This document shows, piece by piece, positions 25,656 to 35,000 of a stretch of DNA of 36,449 bases. How positions within the stretch are numbered: position 1 is the stretch's first letter; each line of letters starts with the position of its first letter. Below the pieces are notes generated by a model that saw only the letters and a list, made by a program, of their open reading frames with translations, had not been told where the DNA came from and ran no database searches. The DNA comes from an uncultured Bacteroides sp. (GTDB taxonomy: Bacteria; Bacteroidota; Bacteroidia; Bacteroidales; Bacteroidaceae), in assembly GCA_945607605.1 (NCBI GenBank), contig CALYZE010000022.1, positions 1 to 36,449 on the forward strand. Direction: 5' to 3'. Position numbers and translations under genes: made by a program.

Positions 25656-27369
25656 AGTTCGGTTTTATATCTTCAATCTGCAACTGCACTTCTCCTCGTT
25701 TGTGGGTGTTTTCTTCAATAGAATAACAGATATCAAACGAACGTTTGGTCTTGATGAAACGCACGTGAGAGCTTTGGCCGAATGCAATGCCGTTCATGAC
25801 ATTGTTTGACTTATTATCCACTAACTCCAATTTAATGTGTTCCTGACCACGTCCTACCACCTTGCTGGTGCCGTAATCGTAAACATTGTGTGTACAGAAT
25901 ATAGGCTTGATATTATCCGGACCAAATGGATTAAACTTTTTCAGATCGCTGTAGAACTTTGAAGTAATGTCTCTGAAATCAATCTCGGCATTGATGTTGA
26001 TTACTGCGCTGGTTTGTTCAGGGAGTATGTGCTCAGAGACAAATGTTTCAAAACGCTTCGTAAAAGCAGGTACGTTCTCTGCTTTCATGGAGAGCCCGGC
26101 CGCATACGTATGTCCTCCGAAGTTTTCCAGCAAGTCACGGCAATTTTCAATGGCTTTATAAACATCGAAACCCGAAACGGAACGGGCAGAACCAGTTGCC
26201 ATGTCATCCGTACGAGTCAGTACAACCGCCGGTCGATAGTATATTTCTGTGAGACGAGAGGCAACAATGCCAATGACGCCTTTATGCCAGTCTTCATTGT
26301 ACAGCACAATGGAACGGCGTTCGGCAAGCCCATCCAGATCGGCCACAATTTGATTGGCCTCTTCCGTCATGTTTTTGTCCAGATCCTTGCGTGTCTCATT
26401 GTATTGATTGATCTGATTGGCCTTCTCCAAAGCCAGTGAAAAGTCTTTCTCGGTGAGCAGATCTACTGCTTCTTTACCACTTTGGATGCGTCCGGAAGCA
26501 TTGATGCGAGGACCAATCTTAAAAACAATGTCGCTCACGGTGATCTCTTTTTCCATCAGTCCGCAGACGTCAATAATCGCTTTCAGTCCTATGCTGGGAT
26601 TGCTGTTCAGCTGTTTCAAACCATGGTAGGCCAAGATACGGTTTTCTCCCATGATAGGAACAATGTCCGATGCAATACTGACGGCCACCAAATCCAATAA
26701 AGGAATAAGATGGTGGAATTCGATCTTGTTGCTGATGGCAAAGGCCTGCATGAATTTAAAACCCACTCCGCAACCGGAAAGATGTTCGTATGGATACGTA
26801 TTGTCTGCTCGTTTGGCATTGAGTATAGCTACAGCAGGAGGCAATACTTCATCGGGGACGTGGTGATCACAAATGATAAAGTCGATCCCTTTTTCTTTGG
26901 CGTATGTAATTTCATCGACCGCTTTGATGCCGCAATCTAATACAATAATGAGCCCTACGCCGTTTTCAGCAGCATAATCCACACCTTTGGTTGAAACCCC
27001 ATATCCCTCATTGTAGCGGTCGGGGATGTAATAATCAATGTTCGAATAAAACTGTTGAATAAACTTGTAAACGAGTGACACAGCAGTGGTCCCGTCCACA
27101 TCATAATCTCCATAAATAAGAACGCGCTCTTTCTTTCCCATTGCCTTGTTCAGGCGCTCTACGGCCACATCCATATCTTTCATAAGGAAGGGGTCGTGTA
27201 GATCCGGTAGTTGCGGGCGGAAAAACTTCCGGGCACCCATGATAGTGCTTACTCCTCGCCCCACCAGCAATCTCCCAAGTATTGGGCTAATTCCCAGCTC
27301 TTGGGCCAAATGTTGGCTTGTTTCTGCCTGTTCGGATGTAATGGGTTGATAATTCCATTTGTGAGTCAT
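25654..27369 (-). CDS. recJ: Single-stranded-DNA-specific exonuclease RecJ
   Basis: RecJ degrades single-stranded DNA 5' to 3' in recombination and mismatch repair. The 571-residue product from ATG 27369 (MTHKWNYQPITSEQ) shows the DHH-family metal motifs: GDYDVDG (87-93), DCGIK (145-149), DHH (168-170) and the LSGCGVGFK segment. The DHHA1 motif with GGHTYAAGLSM and a C-terminal OB-type domain follow. The frame is open 39 codons further, but the extension is atypical and the shorter start matches RecJ. It is followed by recQ in the same direction, the classic RecJ/RecQ partnership. Confidence 0.96.
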   Translation of the reverse strand: MTHKWNYQPITSEQAETSQHLAQELGISPILGRLLVGRGVSTIMGARKFFRPQLPDLHDPFLMKDMDVAVERLNKAMGKKERVLIYGDYDVDGTTAVSLVYKFIQQFYSNIDYYIPDRYNEGYGVSTKGVDYAAENGVGLIIVLDCGIKAVDEITYAKEKGIDFIICDHHVPDEVLPPAVAILNAKRADNTYPYEHLSGCGVGFKFMQAFAISNKIEFHHLIPLLDLVAVSIASDIVPIMGENRILAYHGLKQLNSNPSIGLKAIIDVCGLMEKEITVSDIVFKIGPRINASGRIQSGKEAVDLLTEKDFSLALEKANQINQYNETRKDLDKNMTEEANQIVADLDGLAERRSIVLYNEDWHKGVIGIVASRLTEIYYRPAVVLTRTDDMATGSARSVSGFDVYKAIENCRDLLENFGGHTYAAGLSMKAENVPAFTKRFETFVSEHILPEQTSAVININAEIDFRDITSKFYSDLKKFNPFGPDNIKPIFCTHNVYDYGTSKVVGRGQEHIKLELVDNKSNNVMNGIAFGQSSHVRFIKTKRSFDICYSIEENTHKRGEVQLQIEDIKPN

Positions 27370-27514
27370 TTTATATATTATTTTTCTTTTTTCTATCTCA
27401 AGGTGCTGGATGCTAAAATTCCAACAAGTTGTAAAGGTATGAAAAACTCTTGAAACGAAAGTGGATTCTATCAAAATTCTTCTCAATCTATAGTTTTCTC
27501 TACTAAATTCCTTT

Positions 27515-27522
27515 TATTTTTG
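27515..27522 (+). promoter_or_regulatory. -7 element ahead of yaaA
   Basis: TATTTTTG matches TAnnTTTG and lies 22 bases before the yaaA ATG at 27545. No convincing TTTG lies at -33. Confidence 0.4.
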
Positions 27523-27544
27523 CAAAACTAAAAAAAAGAGACTT

Positions 27545-28315
27545 ATGCTTACTTTTATATCTTGTGCAAAGACGATGGCGTCTTGTTGTTCTGTGAACGT
27601 GCCTGAAATGACTATTCCGCAGTTTAAAACCGAAGCGGTGCAGCATGCTTTGGAAATGTCGCAGTATTCTTCGGTGGAGTTGGAAAAACTTCTTCGTGTA
27701 AATGCGAAGATAGCGGCCGAAAACCGTTTGCGTTACCATGACTTTTGTTCGGAAGACAATCGTTCGATGCCTGCGATTTATGCTTATACAGGAATTGTCT
27801 TCAAGCATATTCTGCACAAAGATTTTACGGTAGATGATTTTAACTTTATGCAGCAGCATTTACGTATCACTTCTTTTCTTTATGGACTGCTTCGGCCCTT
27901 GGATGGCATCAAACCTTATCGTTTGGAGGGGAGTGCACGCTTACCCGAGAAAGGTGGAATCTCCCTATTTGAGTATTGGAAACCCTTGCTGACGGATTAT
28001 TTTATGGATGAAATCAAACGTCAAGGAGGTGTACTTCTCAATCTGGCAAGTGGGGAAATGAAGGAGCTGTTTGACTGGAAAAGGATAGAGAAGGAGGTAC
28101 GTGTGATTACTCCTGAATTTCAAGTGTGGAAAGATGGGAAATTGAAAACCATAGTGGTCTATACGAAGATGTGTCGTGGCGAAATGGTGCGCTTCCTTGT
28201 GAAAAACCGTATTGAAAATCCGGAGGACTTGAAAGCTTTTTCGTGGGAAGGTTTTGCGTGGGATGAGGCTTGCAGTACGGAGAATCATTGGCAGTTTACT
28301 TTAGGTATAAAATGA
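27545..28315 (+). CDS. yaaA: Peroxide stress protein YaaA (DUF328)
   Basis: This 256-residue cytoplasmic protein is of the YaaA/DUF328 family, which in E. coli is induced by peroxide and limits damage by unbound iron. Recognisable segments are MLTFISCAKTM at the N-terminus, AIYAYTGIVFKHI, SGLYG-like SFLYGLLRPLDGIKPYRLEGSA (about 109-131) and LLNLASGEM. The length is standard. It has its own promoter and is divergent from recJ. The family function is established in E. coli; the role here is inferred. Confidence 0.92.
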   Translation: MLTFISCAKTMASCCSVNVPEMTIPQFKTEAVQHALEMSQYSSVELEKLLRVNAKIAAENRLRYHDFCSEDNRSMPAIYAYTGIVFKHILHKDFTVDDFNFMQQHLRITSFLYGLLRPLDGIKPYRLEGSARLPEKGGISLFEYWKPLLTDYFMDEIKRQGGVLLNLASGEMKELFDWKRIEKEVRVITPEFQVWKDGKLKTIVVYTKMCRGEMVRFLVKNRIENPEDLKAFSWEGFAWDEACSTENHWQFTLGIK

Positions 28316-28367
28316 AGACTTTAGAGAGCGTTGTGTGATTTCTTCCATTGTTTTCTCACAAACATAG

Positions 28368-28397
28368 TTTGTTATCGTGGCGAATTTGCTAATTTTG
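28368..28397 (+). promoter_or_regulatory. Promoter of the tsaC-ClC-fmt operon
   Basis: TTTG (28368-28371) is followed after 18 bases by TAATTTTG (28390-28397), a good match to the Bacteroides consensus with a slightly short spacer. The tsaC-like start at 28429 lies about 30 bases downstream. Confidence 0.55.
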
Positions 28398-28428
28398 CGT
28401 GTTAATCACTATATTTATACATCAAGGA

Positions 28429-28992
28429 ATGATAGAAGATATTAAAAAAGCCTGCCAAGTGATGAGTGAAGGTGGAGTAATTCTATACCCTACCGATACC
28501 ATTTGGGGCATAGGTTGTGACGCTACCAACGAGGAAGCGGTGCGCCGTGTATATGAAATTAAGCAACGTGCTGACAGCAAAGCGATGTTAGTGTTGGTAG
28601 ATTCTTCCGTCAAGGTGGACTTCTATGTACAGGATGTACCGGACATAGCGTGGGATTTGATAGATTTGGCTGATAAACCTCTTACTGTCATTTATTCCGG
28701 CGCACGTAATCTGGCTCCCAATTTATTGGCGGAGGATGGGAGTGTAGGTATTCGGGTGACTCATGAAGATTTCTCCAAAAGACTTTGTCAACAGTTCCGT
28801 AAAGCCATTGTTTCTACTTCTGCTAATATTAGCGGACAGCCTTCACCGGCTAATTTTAGTGAAATTAGTGAGGAAGTCAAGTTGGCGGTTGATTATATAG
28901 TGGGATATCGTCAGGAAGAAATGGGACGACCGAAACCATCGAGTATTATTAAATTGGATAAGGGCGGAGTCATTAAAATAATCCGCGAATAA
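28429..28992 (+). CDS. tsaC: L-threonylcarbamoyladenylate synthase (YrdC/TsaC type)
   Basis: The enzyme makes threonylcarbamoyl-AMP from threonine, bicarbonate and ATP for the t6A37 modification of tRNAs decoding ANN codons. The 187-residue protein is a YrdC fold: GGVILYPTDTIWGIGCDA near the N-terminus, the KQRADSKAMLVLV segment that lines the threonine site, and STSANISGQPSP. It lacks the Sua5 C-terminal domain. The start at 28429 (MIEDIKKACQV, preceded by AAGGA) is preferred over the GTG at 28399. It is followed four bases later by the ClC gene. Confidence 0.94.
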   Translation: MIEDIKKACQVMSEGGVILYPTDTIWGIGCDATNEEAVRRVYEIKQRADSKAMLVLVDSSVKVDFYVQDVPDIAWDLIDLADKPLTVIYSGARNLAPNLLAEDGSVGIRVTHEDFSKRLCQQFRKAIVSTSANISGQPSPANFSEISEEVKLAVDYIVGYRQEEMGRPKPSSIIKLDKGGVIKIIRE

Positions 28993-28996
28993 AAGA

Positions 28997-30784
28997 ATGA
29001 TAGAAAAAGTAGGATGGTTGCAGCGCTTTATCTTGTGGCGTGAAAAGAATATTAAAGAAAAGCAGTTTATATTAATGCTCAGCTTTCTGGTGGGTATCTT
29101 TACGGCATTTGCTGCATTGATATTGAAGATGCTGATACATTGGGTACAGAATTTTCTGACAGAAAATTTCAACTCTACAGAAGCGAATTACTTATATTTG
29201 GTCTATCCGGTAGTGGGTATTTTCTTGGCGGGATTGTTTGTTCGCTACGTGGTGAAAGACGACATCAGTCATGGAGTCACTAAAATTTTGTATTCCATCT
29301 CCAGAAGACAGGGAAGGATTAAGCGGCATAACACTTGGTCGTCCATTATAGCCAGTTCCATCACCATCGGCTTTGGTGGATCAGTAGGGGCGGAGGCGCC
29401 GATTGTGTTGACCGGTTCAGCCATTGGCTCGAACCTGGGAAGTGCCTTCAAGATGGAACATCGCACTTTGATGCTGTTGGTGGGCTGTGGAGCAGCTGGG
29501 GCTGTTGCCGGGATTTTCAAGGCACCGATTGCCGGACTGGTCTTTACTCTGGAGGTCTTGATGATAGACTTGACCATGTCTTCCCTGCTTCCGCTTCTGA
29601 TTTCTGCTGTGACAGCGGCCACGGTTTCCTATATTGTTACGGGTACGGATGCTTTGTTTAAATTTCATTTAGACGAAGCCTTTGAATTGGCACGTATTCC
29701 ATACGTAATCATGCTGGGTATCTTTTGCGGACTGGTTTCGCTTTACTTTACCCGTGCCATGAATTCGGTAGAAGGAGTTTTTGGGAAGTTGAAAACGCCT
29801 TTGAAGAAGTTAGCGTTGGGAGGCGTCATGCTAAGTGTACTTATTTTCTTGTTTCCACCGCTTTATGGGGAAGGATACGATACCATTGAACTCTTGCTGA
29901 ATGGAGTAAGTAATGCAGAATGGGATACGGTCATGAATAATTCCTTCTTCTACGGTCATGGCAATCTGTTGTTGGTTTATTTAATTCTGATTATTCTGCT
30001 GAAAGTTTTTGCATCGAGCGCGACGAATGGGGGTGGCGGTTGCGGTGGTATTTTTGCACCTTCCTTGTATTTGGGGTGTATTGCCGGATTTATCTTTTCG
30101 CATTTCAACAATGAATTAGGAATGACAGCTAATTTACCTGAAAAGAATTTTGCTTTGATGGGCATGGCGGGAGTTATGAGCGGGGTGATGCATGCTCCAC
30201 TGACCGGCGTATTCTTGATAGCCGAACTAACCGGAGGGTATGACCTTTTCTTGCCGTTGTTGATTGTTTCTGTCAGCTCCTACCTTACTATCATCATGTT
30301 TGAGCCCCATAGTATTTATTCTATGCGTTTGGCAAAAAAAGGTCAACTGTTGACGCATCATAAGGATAAGGCCATCTTAACCTTGATGAAGATGGAGAAT
30401 GTGGTAGAAAAAGACCTGGTGGTGGTGCATCCTGAAATGGACTTGGGCGAACTGGTAAAGGCGATTTCCGCTTCGCGACGTAATATTTTTCCGGTGACTG
30501 ATAGCTCGGATGTATTGATTGGCATTGTTCTGCTAGATGATATCCGTAACATTATATTCCGTCACGAGTTGTATCATCGTTTTAAGGTAAGAAAGTTGAT
30601 GACTTCCATTCCGGCGCGACTCTACGATACAGACAGTATGGAGCAGGTGATGCGTACCTTTGATGATACCGGAGCTTGGAATTTGCCCGTGGTAGATGCA
30701 GAAGGAAAGTATCTGGGTTTTGTTTCTAAATCGAAGATATTTAATTCGTACCGTGAGGTGTTGGTACATTTCTCTGAAGATTAA
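28997..30784 (+). CDS. ClC-family chloride channel/transporter with C-terminal CBS domains
   Basis: This is a 595-residue inner-membrane protein. The ClC core (about 25-440) shows GSVGAEAP (128-135), where Glu133 aligns with the gating glutamate, and GGGCGGIFAPSLYLG near 345, the anion-selectivity region. Two cytoplasmic CBS domains follow (about 455-590, with VVHPEMDLGELVKAISASRRNIFPVTD). The CBS domains probably sense adenine nucleotides. Channel or H+/Cl- antiporter mode cannot be told from sequence, though keeping the gating Glu is compatible with exchange. It lies between tsaC and fmt, with spacing of a few bases on each side. Confidence 0.94.
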   Translation: MIEKVGWLQRFILWREKNIKEKQFILMLSFLVGIFTAFAALILKMLIHWVQNFLTENFNSTEANYLYLVYPVVGIFLAGLFVRYVVKDDISHGVTKILYSISRRQGRIKRHNTWSSIIASSITIGFGGSVGAEAPIVLTGSAIGSNLGSAFKMEHRTLMLLVGCGAAGAVAGIFKAPIAGLVFTLEVLMIDLTMSSLLPLLISAVTAATVSYIVTGTDALFKFHLDEAFELARIPYVIMLGIFCGLVSLYFTRAMNSVEGVFGKLKTPLKKLALGGVMLSVLIFLFPPLYGEGYDTIELLLNGVSNAEWDTVMNNSFFYGHGNLLLVYLILIILLKVFASSATNGGGGCGGIFAPSLYLGCIAGFIFSHFNNELGMTANLPEKNFALMGMAGVMSGVMHAPLTGVFLIAELTGGYDLFLPLLIVSVSSYLTIIMFEPHSIYSMRLAKKGQLLTHHKDKAILTLMKMENVVEKDLVVVHPEMDLGELVKAISASRRNIFPVTDSSDVLIGIVLLDDIRNIIFRHELYHRFKVRKLMTSIPARLYDTDSMEQVMRTFDDTGAWNLPVVDAEGKYLGFVSKSKIFNSYREVLVHFSED

Positions 30785-30790
30785 AAAAGT

Positions 30791-31759
30791 ATGGAAAGAA
30801 AAGAGTTAAGAATAGTCTATATGGGCACTCCCGATTTTGCAGTGGAGGCTCTTCGTTGTTTAGTAGAAGGGGGTTACCAGGTGGTAGGCGTTATCACAAT
30901 GCCTGATAAACCAGCCGGACGCGGACATAAAATTCAATATTCTCCGGTGAAACAATATGCATTGGATCATCATCTCCCGCTGCTTCAACCGGAGAAGTTG
31001 AAAGGTGAGACATTCATTGAGGAGTTACGTGCGTGGAAAGCTGATTTGCAGATTGTGGTTGCTTTCCGTATGTTACCCGAAGTTGTGTGGGACATGCCTC
31101 GTCTAGGCACATTCAATTTACATGCTTCTTTATTGCCGCAATACCGGGGCGCTGCTCCCATCAATTGGGCGGTAATAAATGGAGATACGGAAACGGGAAT
31201 TACAACTTTCTTCCTGAAACATGAGATTGATACAGGCGAAGTGATTCAACAAGTACGCGTACCTATTGCTGAGACGGACGATGTAGGTGTGGTGCATGAT
31301 AAGTTAATGAAACTGGGCGGTCGTCTGGTCGTGGAAACAGTGGAGGCCATTCTTCAGGATGCTGTAAAGAGCATCCCTCAGGAAGAGATGGCGGTAATGG
31401 GCGAACTGCGTCCGGCACCGAAGATTTTTAAGGAAACTTGCCGCATAGACTGGAATCAACCGGTGAAGCGTATTTATGACTTTATACGAGGTCTTTCTCC
31501 TTATCCTGCTGCATGGGCAGAGATGGTGCAACCCGATGGAAAGACAATGGTCGTGAAACTTTTTGAAACAGAAAAGAAGGAAGTTCCTCATTCCTTGATT
31601 CCCGGAACTTTGCAAACAGATGGAAAGACTTATATCCGTGTGGCAGCTACCGATGGTTTTATCGAGATCCGTGCTCTTCAGCTTCCGGGTAAGAAGCGTT
31701 TGAAAACTGACGAATTGCTTCGCGGTTTCCGTTTGACGGAAGAGTTCAAAATGAACTAA
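30791..31759 (+). CDS. fmt: Methionyl-tRNA formyltransferase
   Basis: Fmt formylates initiator Met-tRNA using 10-formyltetrahydrofolate. The 322-residue protein shows YMGTPDFAV at the N-terminus, the signature NLHASLLPQYRGAAPI (109-124) with catalytic Asn109 and His111, Asp147 in HEIDTGE, and a C-terminal OB-like domain (about 210-318). The length is normal. It is the last gene of the tsaC-ClC-fmt operon and is followed by three hairpins. Confidence 0.97.
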   Translation: MERKELRIVYMGTPDFAVEALRCLVEGGYQVVGVITMPDKPAGRGHKIQYSPVKQYALDHHLPLLQPEKLKGETFIEELRAWKADLQIVVAFRMLPEVVWDMPRLGTFNLHASLLPQYRGAAPINWAVINGDTETGITTFFLKHEIDTGEVIQQVRVPIAETDDVGVVHDKLMKLGGRLVVETVEAILQDAVKSIPQEEMAVMGELRPAPKIFKETCRIDWNQPVKRIYDFIRGLSPYPAAWAEMVQPDGKTMVVKLFETEKKEVPHSLIPGTLQTDGKTYIRVAATDGFIEIRALQLPGKKRLKTDELLRGFRLTEEFKMN

Positions 31760-31778
31760 TTGCTTGTGATTGATTGAT

Positions 31779-31862
31779 ACCCTAAGCTTAGGGTGAATAA
31801 AGTATGTGAACCATACTTTGTCCTCATTTTCTCCGTATGTTTTTTAGTAAACATACGGTCTT
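31779..31862 (+). terminator. Three consecutive perfect inverted repeats after fmt
   Basis: First, a 16-base palindrome ACCCTAAGCTTAGGGT (31779-31794). Second, AAAGTATG/CATACTTT with a 5-base loop (31799-31819). Third, CCGTATGTTT/AAACATACGG with a 6-base loop (31833-31858), followed by TCTTGTTTT. The third is the best intrinsic terminator candidate. The rest of this 246-base gap is T-rich leader of the efflux gene, with a near-consensus TACTTTTA at 31962-31969. Confidence 0.65.
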
Positions 31863-32005
31863 GTTTTGCATCAAATAGATTGTTTTAACAAAAAACGGTC
31901 ACTTCACTCCCCATTTCTTCCGTTTCACTTCTTTTTTTTTACCACGAATCTTTCGTTTTCTTACTTTTATTGACATTAACTCTCATCATTTAAAACCCGA
32001 TAAAG

Positions 32006-35000
32006 ATGTTTAATGCAATAGTACGTTTTTCTGTCAGAAAGAAATTGTTTGTCGGTTTGACGACACTTTTCCTCCTTATCGGAGGAATTTATGCCATGAT
32101 GACGCTGCCCATTGATGCAGTGCCCGACATCACTAATAATCAGGTGCAGATTGTGACCATATCACCCACTTTAGCCCCACAGGAGGTGGAACAGCTGATT
32201 ACTTTCCCTATAGAAATAGCCATGAGCAATATTATGAATGTGGAAGAAATCCGTTCGGTGAGTCGTTTTGGTTTGTCTTTGGTTACCGTTGTTTTCAAGG
32301 AGAGTGTACCTACCTTGCAGGCACGCCAGCTTATCAATGAACAGATACAGGCAGTGGCAGGTGAAATACCTTCAGAGTTAGGTACGCCTGAATTGATGCC
32401 CGTAACTACCGGATTGGGAGAAATCTACCAGTACACGCTGAATGTGGCTCCCGGTTACGAAGAGAAGTATGATGCGATGGAACTTCGAACTATTCAAGAC
32501 TGGATTGTGAAACGGCAATTGTCAGGCATTCCCGGCATAGTGGAAATCAATAGTTTTGGCGGTCATCTGAAGCAATATGAAGTGGCAGTGGATCCGGATG
32601 CATTGTATTCCCTCAATATCACCATTGGTGAAGTGTTTGAAGCCTTGAACCGAAACAATCAAAATACCGGTGGTAGTTATATTGAGAAAGTAAACAAGGC
32701 CTATTACATACGTTCCGAAGGGATGATTAATAGTTTGACAGATATTGAGCAAATTGTTGTTACCAATCGTAGTGGTATTCCTATCCACGTAAGTGATGTG
32801 GCAAGTGCTCGTTTGGGTAGTGCCAAACGCTTCGGTGCCATGACGATGGACGGCAAAGGAGAATGTGTGGGTGGCATTGCTATGATGCTGAAAGGGGCAA
32901 ACGCCAACATTGTTACTACGGAACTGGAAAAAAGGGTGGAACAAGTACAAAAGAGGTTACCGGAAGGCATCAGTATTGAACCTTACCTGAATCGTTCGGA
33001 ACTGGTAAGTCGTAATATTTCTACCGTAATCCGCAATCTAATAGAGGGGGCTGTCATCGTATTTTTGGTTCTGATAGTTTTCCTAGGTAACCTGCGTGCC
33101 GGTTTAATTGTGGCTTCTGTCATTCCTCTATCGATGTTGTTTGCCTTTATCCTGATGCGTGTATTCAATGTTTCTGCCAATTTGATGAGTTTGGGAGCTA
33201 TTGACTTTGGTATTGTGGTGGATGGGTCCATTGTAATTTTGGAAGGTATATTGGCACATATCTATAGTCGGCGTTTCCGGGGACGCAATTTGACTCAGGA
33301 AGAAATGAATGCGGAAGTAGAGAAGGGGGCAAGCAATGTGGTACGTTCCGCTACTTTTGCCGTTCTCATCATTCTGATAGTGTTTTTCCCGATATTGACA
33401 TTGACAGGTATTGAAGGTAAATATTTCACACCGATGGCCAAGACGCTGATATTCTGCATTATTGGAGCCTTATTGTTATCTCTTACTTATGTCCCTATGA
33501 TGGCTTCCCTTTTCCTGAAGCGTGAAATAAAGAATAAAAAAGTATTTGCCGATTACTTCTTTGAAAAATTAAACCGTGTCTATCACAAAGCATTGACAAG
33601 CTGTTTGCGCCATATTAGGCTAACGGTGTCTGCTGCTTTTCTGGCATTGGCGGCCAGTCTGTTCTTGTTTACCAAACTGGGTGCTGAATTTATTCCGACT
33701 TTGGATGAAGGGGATTTTGCCATGCAAATGACGTTGCCTGCGGGAAGTTCATTGACCGAGAGTATTGAACTTTCTCGCCTGGCGGAAAAGACGTTGATGG
33801 ACCGCTTCCCCGAAATTAAACATGTAGTAGCCAAGATAGGTACAGCGGAAGTTCCTACCGACCCGATGGCGGTGGAAGATGCCGATGTTATGATTATTAT
33901 GAAGCCTTTTAAGGAATGGACCAGTGCCCTCAGCCGTGCAGAGATGGTAGAGAAGATGAAGGATGCACTGGAACCTTTGTCCGAACGCGCCGAGTTCAAC
34001 TTTTCCCAACCTATCCAATTACGTTTCAATGAGCTGATGACAGGTGCCAAGGCTGATATAGCCGTGAAACTTTATGGCGAAGATATGGAAGAATTATACG
34101 CCAAGGCCAAAGAAGTGGCCCGATACATCGAGAAAATACCCGGTGCCTCTGATGTGATTGTAGAGCAGGCCATGGGATTGCCGCAGTTGGTTGTCAAATA
34201 CGACCGCACCAAGATAGCACGATACGGTATTAATATTGAAGAACTGAATACCATAGTACGCACGGCTTATGCGGGAGAGGCGGCAGGAGTGGTCTTTGAG
34301 AATGAGCGTCGTTTCGATTTGGTTCTTCGCCTTGATTATGACAAGGTAAAAGACTTGAATCTGGATAAGCTGTTTGTCCGTACCACGGACGGTATACAGA
34401 TTCCGGTCAGCGAGGTGACCACCATTGATCTGATAAACGGTCCGTTGCAGATCAACCGTGATGCCACAAAACGACGCATTGTGATTGGAGTCAATGTGCG
34501 TGATGCCGATATTCAACAGGTGGTTAGCGATATTCAGAACACCTTAGAGAAAAATATACAGCTGAAGCCGGGTTACTATTTTTCTTATGGCGGACAGTTC
34601 GAGAATCTGCAGAATGCTATAAATACTTTATTAGTTGTTGTTCCCGTAGCCTTGTCGTTGATGTTGTTATTACTTTTCTTTGCTTTTAAATCGGTTACCT
34701 ATACGCTCGTAGTATTCAGTACGGTACCTTTGTCATTGATAGGTGGTATTTTTGCATTGTGGATACGTGATCTTCCGTTCAGTATTTCGGCGGGTGTAGG
34801 TTTCATTGCACTGTTTGGTGTGGCGGTACTCAACGGTATCCTGATGATCAATCATTTTAATGACGTCCGTCAAAGCACTAAATACTCGATGAGTACTTCG
34901 CGTGTCATCCGTGAAAGTTGTCCGCATTTACTTCGTCCGGTATTTCTCACAGGATTGGTTGCTTCGTTGGGATTTGTTCCGATGGCTATTGCCACTTCTG

